A DNA stretch of 9,671 nt from Mageeibacillus sp. UBA6980 (GTDB lineage Bacteria > Bacillota > Clostridia > Saccharofermentanales > Saccharofermentanaceae). Positions 6,682 to 9,671 of the stretch are shown here, one piece after another; position 1 is the first letter of the stretch, and each line of letters starts with the position of its first letter. The stretch covers positions 1 through 9,671 of the forward strand of contig DJYK01000037.1 in assembly GCA_002450095.1 (NCBI GenBank). Direction: 5' to 3'. The notes beneath the pieces were generated by a model that saw only the letters and a list, made by a program, of their open reading frames with translations, made no database searches and was not told the DNA's origin. Made by a program: the position numbers and the translations under genes.

Positions 6682-6804
6682 CTAATCAAGCGTTTTTCTC
6701 ATATATGCAAATGAAAGATCGCTGGGACCTTGCTCCACCTTATATATCTTATAGCCTAGCTTCTCGTACAGGTTGATATTGATATAGTCCATTTTGTTCA
6801 GGAT
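6682..6804 (-). pseudogene. C-terminal remnant of a GNAT acetyltransferase
   Basis: On the minus strand, 40 codons after the SUFU stop read ILNKMDYINI, then NLYEKLGYKIYKVEQG, then LSFAYMRKTLD before TAG at 6684-6682. N.LYEKLGY...... followed by a closing AYMRK strand is the typical end of the GNAT fold, where LYEKLGF/Y contributes to acetyl-CoA binding and the core sheet. The rest of the domain (normally about 100 or more further residues) is absent. The in-frame codon just upstream is the TAA stop of the SUFU gene itself, so the fragment is fused in frame to SUFU apart from that stop. An ATG at 6792-6790 has no clear ribosome binding site. I read it as the scar of a recombination event, not a working 36-residue protein. 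Confidence 0.65.
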
Positions 6805-7428
6805 TTAAACCACTGACTCACGGTGATAATCAGTCAGATCAGTTCCCAGTTTCTCATATATTGTCTTTACGGTATCACCGGTGCTCAGTGTCTTTAATTC
6901 CGCATCTGTCATTCCTACAAGTTCAAGGAAATACACCGATCCGTTAGGAGTGCTGAGCGTTTTGGCACTGGTATCCGCGATCGTAATAAATCCAGTAAGA
7001 TTACTCTTCTGCTTGGCATCCATGCCTTCTTTCTGACCTGTATAGATGAATTCATACGGAAAGAAGATCTCCCCGCGTGTAAAACTCATGCGTGCTATTA
7101 TCTGGAAAATATTGCAGATATTCTTAAACTCTCCCTCAAGATCGTCAAAATCGTATTTCTTAAGCTTTAAAGTAAGCTCATATCCATAACCGCTTACTTC
7201 TTTGTCTTCGCACTCTTTTTCGTAAAGTTCACTCAGACCGTACGAAACAAAATGCCAGTAATCACCGCCATCATATATACTGATCCCGTCAAGCGGATCA
7301 TTTCCTCCGAACATCCATTTTATCAATGTCCCATAGTGTTTCGGATTATCCTGCCCCGGATATATGCGGGAAAATTCAGCTGTTATCGCATCCCAACCTG
7401 ATGTATTTATTGAATCATTGTCACTCAT
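6805..7428 (-). CDS. SUFU (suppressor of fused) domain protein, possible immunity protein
   Basis: A 207-residue soluble protein without signal peptide or membrane segments. GWDAITAEFSRIYPGQ, then NPKHYGTLIKWMFGG, then DPLDGISIYDGGDYWHFVSYGLSELYEK (about 11-71) is the hallmark beginning of the bacterial SUFU family. YGYELTLKLK (81-90) and the conserved-looking end TDYHRESVV fit a complete domain. In bacteria, SUFU-like proteins are often immunity proteins of polymorphic toxin systems; this is family knowledge, and no toxin gene is seen here. The ATG at 7428 has GGAAG about eight bases upstream. It follows the DUF3795 gene by 40 bases and is immediately followed by the GNAT remnant in the same frame. 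Confidence 0.85.
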   Translation of the reverse strand: MSDNDSINTSGWDAITAEFSRIYPGQDNPKHYGTLIKWMFGGNDPLDGISIYDGGDYWHFVSYGLSELYEKECEDKEVSGYGYELTLKLKKYDFDDLEGEFKNICNIFQIIARMSFTRGEIFFPYEFIYTGQKEGMDAKQKSNLTGFITIADTSAKTLSTPNGSVYFLELVGMTDAELKTLSTGDTVKTIYEKLGTDLTDYHRESVV

Positions 7429-7468
7429 AATACTTCTTCCATATTAAAGTTTTATATTACTGATTATT

Positions 7469-7867
7469 TTATCTTCTGCCGGTCTTGATGAAATCGATCA
7501 GTTCTTCGAGATCATCAAATTCATCATAATCACCCATGATCCCTTCACAGTGGTAGACAATGCCAGCCTTCTCGTTCTTATCAAGGCAATCAAGAAGAGA
7601 TTCTACACCATACCTTTTTGCAAACTCAGCGAAAGCACGGGCTTTGATCTTATCTGCATAAAGCCCTTTACGGCAGTTTGCAGGCTCACATTCATAACAT
7701 CCGGATACATTCTTATCTATACCGCATCTTCTCACTTCACACCATTCAGCGTCTTTGCACCATGACAGTTCTTTGAATCCGTCCCTTTTACACCCCTTGC
7801 ATGTAATATTTTCCGAGCATAAGCAACATGCCAATCCGCATCTTGCAATTCCCAGTTCACGTTTCAT
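7469..7867 (-). CDS. DUF3795 cysteine-rich protein
   Basis: A 132-residue protein of unknown function with 14 cysteines. RCGLACCLC at 9-17, CKGC at 23-26, further cysteines at 37, 43 and 48, then CYEC at 57-60 and C65, suggest one or more metal or Fe-S sites; RCGLxC...C..C is the mark of DUF3795. The C-terminal part (YHCEGIMGDYDEFDDLEELIDFIKTG) is acidic and not cysteine-rich. I start at 7867 because GGAGAG stands seven bases before this ATG. A longer start at 7885 would add six residues but has no spaced ribosome binding site. It lies 60 bases after the 76-residue cysteine-containing protein and 40 bases before the SUFU gene, so the three may be one transcript. Confidence 0.82.
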   Translation of the reverse strand: MKRELGIARCGLACCLCSENITCKGCKRDGFKELSWCKDAEWCEVRRCGIDKNVSGCYECEPANCRKGLYADKIKARAFAEFAKRYGVESLLDCLDKNEKAGIVYHCEGIMGDYDEFDDLEELIDFIKTGRR

Positions 7868-7898
7868 AAATATGCTCTCCTTCATCCCCTAGAAGTTT

Positions 7899-7921
7899 GA
7901 AAAATATCCTGTTTATTTTTC
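7899..7921. repeat. A+T-rich hairpin between the 76-residue gene and DUF3795
   Basis: GAAAAATA (7899-7906) and TATTTTTC (7914-7921) are perfect 8-base arms with a 7-base loop, ending seven bases before the stop codon of the 76-residue gene. The stem lacks G-C pairs near its base, and no separate U run follows on the minus strand, so it is at best a weak attenuator. Confidence 0.45.
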
Positions 7922-7927
7922 GGTCTA

Positions 7928-8158
7928 TTAATTCAACGAATCTTTGTTTTCATTAGGATAACTACAGAGTACACTATCCATATATTTTATCCCGCAGAAG
8001 TATTTACATATTGAAGTGTCTTTTACTGCGCATTTATGTTCTTTGGTATTCTCAACTTTATTCCATGGACAAACACTTTGATCCCAGTCAACATTATCGC
8101 TGACCAGATCAATATCCATGTTGGCGCCTACAAGTTCTCTGATCTTTATTTCATCCAT
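7928..8158 (-). CDS. Small conserved-looking cysteine protein (76 aa), function unknown
   Basis: I know of no named domain for this protein. It has no signal peptide or membrane segment. Residues 1-28 are acidic (MDEIKIRELVGANMDIDLVS). The second half carries five cysteines at 30, 43, 51, 55 and 65, arranged CPWN...HKC...CKYFC...C, with H41 nearby, which would suit a metal-binding fold. The ATG at 8158 has AAAGGGG six bases upstream, good evidence that it is translated. It sits 46 bases after the HAD phosphatase gene and directly before the DUF3795 gene, which is also cysteine-rich. Confidence 0.7.
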   Translation of the reverse strand: MDEIKIRELVGANMDIDLVSDNVDWDQSVCPWNKVENTKEHKCAVKDTSICKYFCGIKYMDSVLCSYPNENKDSLN

Positions 8159-8204
8159 GTTTTTCCCCTTTATTTAATTGTTATTCTAATTCCGATTCTC
8201 CGTT

Positions 8205-8969
8205 CTATCCGATACAGTTTACTTTAAGCCAATGAGCAACGCCATCTTCATCGTTAGACATAGTTATATCGTCTGCTGCAGTTAATGCTGCGGGAACTGC
8301 ATTAGCCACTGCTATTCCTTTGCCGCACAACTTCAGCATTTCCACATCATTGCTGTCATCACCGAAGGCAACAATATCTTCGATGCTTATGCCGCTGATC
8401 TTGGACAATGCTTCAATGGCAGCAGTCTTTCCGGAACCTGAAGGAAGGAAAGAATACCACTTCTCGCCGCGATAACACTGCAGTTTACAACCTGACTGTT
8501 CTGCTATTTTCCGGGCTATAGCCTCATTCGGCAGTTCAGCTACGATCTTATTTGCTTTGACGTTAAGCGCTGCAGAATAATCGTTATATGTAGCCTTATG
8601 AAGTTTCTCTGATTCGGCGATGTGAAGGCTGTTCCAGTAAACCGTCTTTCCGTGGGCAACGGTAATCTCCGATCCGGGCACAGCATTTAAAAGACTCCTT
8701 ACTATATGTTCGGTGTCTTCTTCCGAAAACTCGCAGGAATACAAGCATTCACGGCCTGAATGTATAAGAGTTCCGTCCGTAGTTATCTCATAGGCAGGAT
8801 TTAACAGATCTATGTATTTTTCAGCACCGATCCAGTATCTTGCTGTCGCGATCGCGAAAACAACACCTTGTTTTCTGCATACATCCAATACGCGAAGTGT
8901 CTCATCAGAAACGCTCCCGTCCTGTCTTAACAAAGTGTGATCCAAGTCTGAAAGAATAAGTCTGAACAT
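8205..8969 (-). CDS. HAD superfamily Cof-type phosphatase
   Basis: A 254-residue cytoplasmic hydrolase of the Cof/type IIB group that dephosphorylates sugar phosphates, nucleotides or other small molecules. Motif I is DLDHT at 8-12 (nucleophile D8, acid-base D10), motif II is T42 in ATAR, motif III is K181 in GSGKTAAIEAL, and motif IV is GDDSND at 203-208. All are intact. The cap lies at about residues 82-175. I start at 8969 (MFRLILSDLD), because AAGGT stands four bases upstream and families of this type begin a few residues before motif I; a start at 8999 would add ten residues without a ribosome binding site. Where many family members have NGA after the first domain strand, this one reads DGT (65-67), which may affect the substrate. 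It follows the kinase-like gene by 79 bases. Confidence 0.92.
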   Translation of the reverse strand: MFRLILSDLDHTLLRQDGSVSDETLRVLDVCRKQGVVFAIATARYWIGAEKYIDLLNPAYEITTDGTLIHSGRECLYSCEFSEEDTEHIVRSLLNAVPGSEITVAHGKTVYWNSLHIAESEKLHKATYNDYSAALNVKANKIVAELPNEAIARKIAEQSGCKLQCYRGEKWYSFLPSGSGKTAAIEALSKISGISIEDIVAFGDDSNDVEMLKLCGKGIAVANAVPAALTAADDITMSNDEDGVAHWLKVNCIG

Positions 8970-9017
8970 TTTTACCTTATGTTTAGTTGCGCTTACCATC
9001 GTGCATTATTCTGTTTA

Positions 9018-9044
9018 TATAACTTGCTATCCCGGCAAACTATA
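9018..9044 (-). repeat. Hairpin between the kinase-like and HAD genes
   Basis: On the minus strand TATAGTTTGC and GCAAGTTATA flank a 7-base loop, CGGGATA. As RNA all ten positions pair, two of them as G-U, directly after the kinase-like gene stop. No U run follows. It may stabilise the 3' end or weakly attenuate. As G-U pairs do not form in the reverse-strand RNA, the structure favours minus-strand transcripts. Confidence 0.5.
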
Positions 9045-9048
9045 TTTA

Positions 9049-9570
9049 TTAATCCAAAACTCCCTTAATTGGATCATCATAGTTTTCTGTGATCAGAGTA
9101 ACATGTTCTCCATTAGATTTGAAACCATCTATGATCCGACGATTATCTTGTTTCAGTTGTTCAGCCGTACAATCGGAATCATCAAGCCGCTTCTCGACAT
9201 CAGAAGCATGTGCTTTTATATCTGCAAAATGCGAATCTATATATTCATCTGACATAGCAAGACAAACGAATCTTATTGATTGAAGATACAGCTCATCAAA
9301 ACTGTTTCGCCAATCAAAAGGTATATAACAGCCTTCAACGATGAGGTTCTGCTCATTTTCAACAGCAGTCTTTATAATCTCTCGAACTATTGGCCAAAGA
9401 TAATCTGTAAGCTCATCGTCATCTTCAGGTGTGAGATCAGTCATCCCGGTGCGAATAAACCCCATCTTCAAATGGTCAATTGAAAAATAAGGATATTTGT
9501 ATTTCTCAAGCATCCGTTGTGCCAGAACCGTTTTTCCGCTATGGGATGCGCCTGTTAATATTATTACCAT
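9049..9570 (-). CDS. P-loop kinase-like ATP-binding protein (adenylate kinase-like fold)
   Basis: A 173-residue soluble protein. The Walker A motif GASHSGKT (7-14) follows a first strand MVIILT at the very N-terminus. SIDHLKMGFIR (30-40) is the usual acceptor-site region of small-molecule or nucleoside kinases, and LIVEGCYIP (76-84) is the second core strand with a glutamate suited to Mg2+ or substrate contact. An acidic region with charged helices (108-150) may form a lid. It resembles the small AAA/zeta-toxin-like and 2-phosphoglycerate-kinase-like proteins; the substrate cannot be assigned. The ATG at 9570 has GAGGT upstream at a normal distance. Upstream it carries block X and then block Y. 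The HAD phosphatase gene follows after 79 bases. Confidence 0.82.
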   Translation of the reverse strand: MVIILTGASHSGKTVLAQRMLEKYKYPYFSIDHLKMGFIRTGMTDLTPEDDDELTDYLWPIVREIIKTAVENEQNLIVEGCYIPFDWRNSFDELYLQSIRFVCLAMSDEYIDSHFADIKAHASDVEKRLDDSDCTAEQLKQDNRRIIDGFKSNGEHVTLITENYDDPIKGVLD

Positions 9571-9588
9571 CTTTACCTCATCAAACAG

Positions 9589-9611
9589 CGATTTGCTTAT
9601 TTCACTATCCT
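9589..9611 (-). repeat. Block X, copy 2: leader repeat upstream of the kinase-like gene
   Basis: Matches 101-123 at 22 of 23 positions. It lies 18 bases upstream of the ATG at 9570 and directly next to block Y. On the minus strand it is read in the same phase relative to the ATG as copy 1. Confidence 0.6.
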
Positions 9612-9617
9612 TCCAAT

Positions 9618-9663
9618 ATAACGCGCCAACACATTATTTCTACAAACTTGAATTTGCCGTTAT
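9618..9663 (-). repeat. Block Y, copy 2: flanked by ATAACG/CGTTAT inverted ends
   Basis: ATAACG (9618-9623) and CGTTAT (9658-9663) are a perfect 6-base inverted pair bounding about 46 bases. Inside is the segment shared with 6662-6678. The layout, with short inverted ends, an inner imperfect palindrome and a position between two same-strand genes, recalls integron attC sites, but the ends do not fit the GTTRRRY core strictly. The block lies between an unseen gene to the right and the kinase-like gene. Confidence 0.45.
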
Positions 9664-9671
9664 TTGTTTCC

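Noticed and set aside
7899..7921. Intrinsic terminator after the 76-residue gene
   Set aside because: The stem is nearly all A-T and no U run follows it outside the stem, so termination is unlikely.
9618..9663. A true integron attC site
   Set aside because: The inverted ends are suggestive, but the GTTRRRY core is not strictly met, no integrase gene is visible and the other gene junctions lack a comparable site. It is kept as a finding, not as an annotated attC.
1..9671. tRNA, rRNA, CRISPR array, insertion sequence or phage gene
   Set aside because: I saw no cloverleaf-like sequence, no regularly spaced repeats with spacers and no transposase- or phage-like protein in any frame.

Overview
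The window looks like chromosomal DNA of a Gram-positive Firmicute, most likely from the Clostridia (Lachnospiraceae or Oscillospiraceae type). This rests on strong AGGAGG-like ribosome binding sites, a DesK/LiaS-type kinase with a LuxR-type regulator, and protein families common in that group (a Tim44-like zinc-ribbon membrane protein, DUF4256, DUF3795, bacterial SUFU). It is an inference from the sequence; no 16S rRNA or other marker gene is present. Every supported gene lies on the minus strand, so transcription runs from high to low coordinates.

Layout in the direction of transcription. (1) 9671-6682 is an accessory stretch of small, mostly unrelated genes: a P-loop kinase-like protein (9570-9049), a Cof-type HAD phosphatase (8969-8205), a 76-residue cysteine-containing protein (8158-7928), a DUF3795 cysteine-rich protein (7867-7469), a SUFU-domain protein (7428-6805) and the C-terminal scrap of a GNAT acetyltransferase (6804-6682). 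This half is visibly more A+T-rich than the left half. (2) 6681-6378 is a leader of about 300 bases without a credible gene. It holds a long inverted repeat, a 10-base-period direct repeat and a TGACT-N2-AGTCA palindrome. (3) 6377-248 is a tightly packed operon: ABC ATPase, two ABC-2 permeases, histidine kinase, LuxR-type response regulator and a Tim44-like zinc-ribbon membrane protein. The first five junctions are overlaps or gaps of a few bases; the sixth gene follows a 34-base gap containing a perfect 19-base tandem duplication. (4) A weak terminator (about 192-211) is followed by the 5' end of a DUF4256 gene that runs off the left edge.

The operon resembles the linearmycin-type LnrJK-LnrLMN module of Bacillus subtilis: a DesK-like kinase and LuxR-type regulator next to an ATPase and two ABC-2 permeases. 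The likely scheme is that the kinase senses membrane stress or a membrane-active compound, the regulator binds the palindrome upstream of the ATPase gene, and the transporter is induced. The Tim44-like protein is an extra membrane component of unknown job.

Between the accessory genes there are two imperfect repeat families. A 23-base block (X) lies just upstream of both the DUF4256 gene and the kinase-like gene. A roughly 40-base block (Y) follows the SUFU/GNAT remnant and recurs at the right edge. At the right edge X and Y are adjacent, as if parts of one larger intergenic element. These repeats are the least explained signal in the window.
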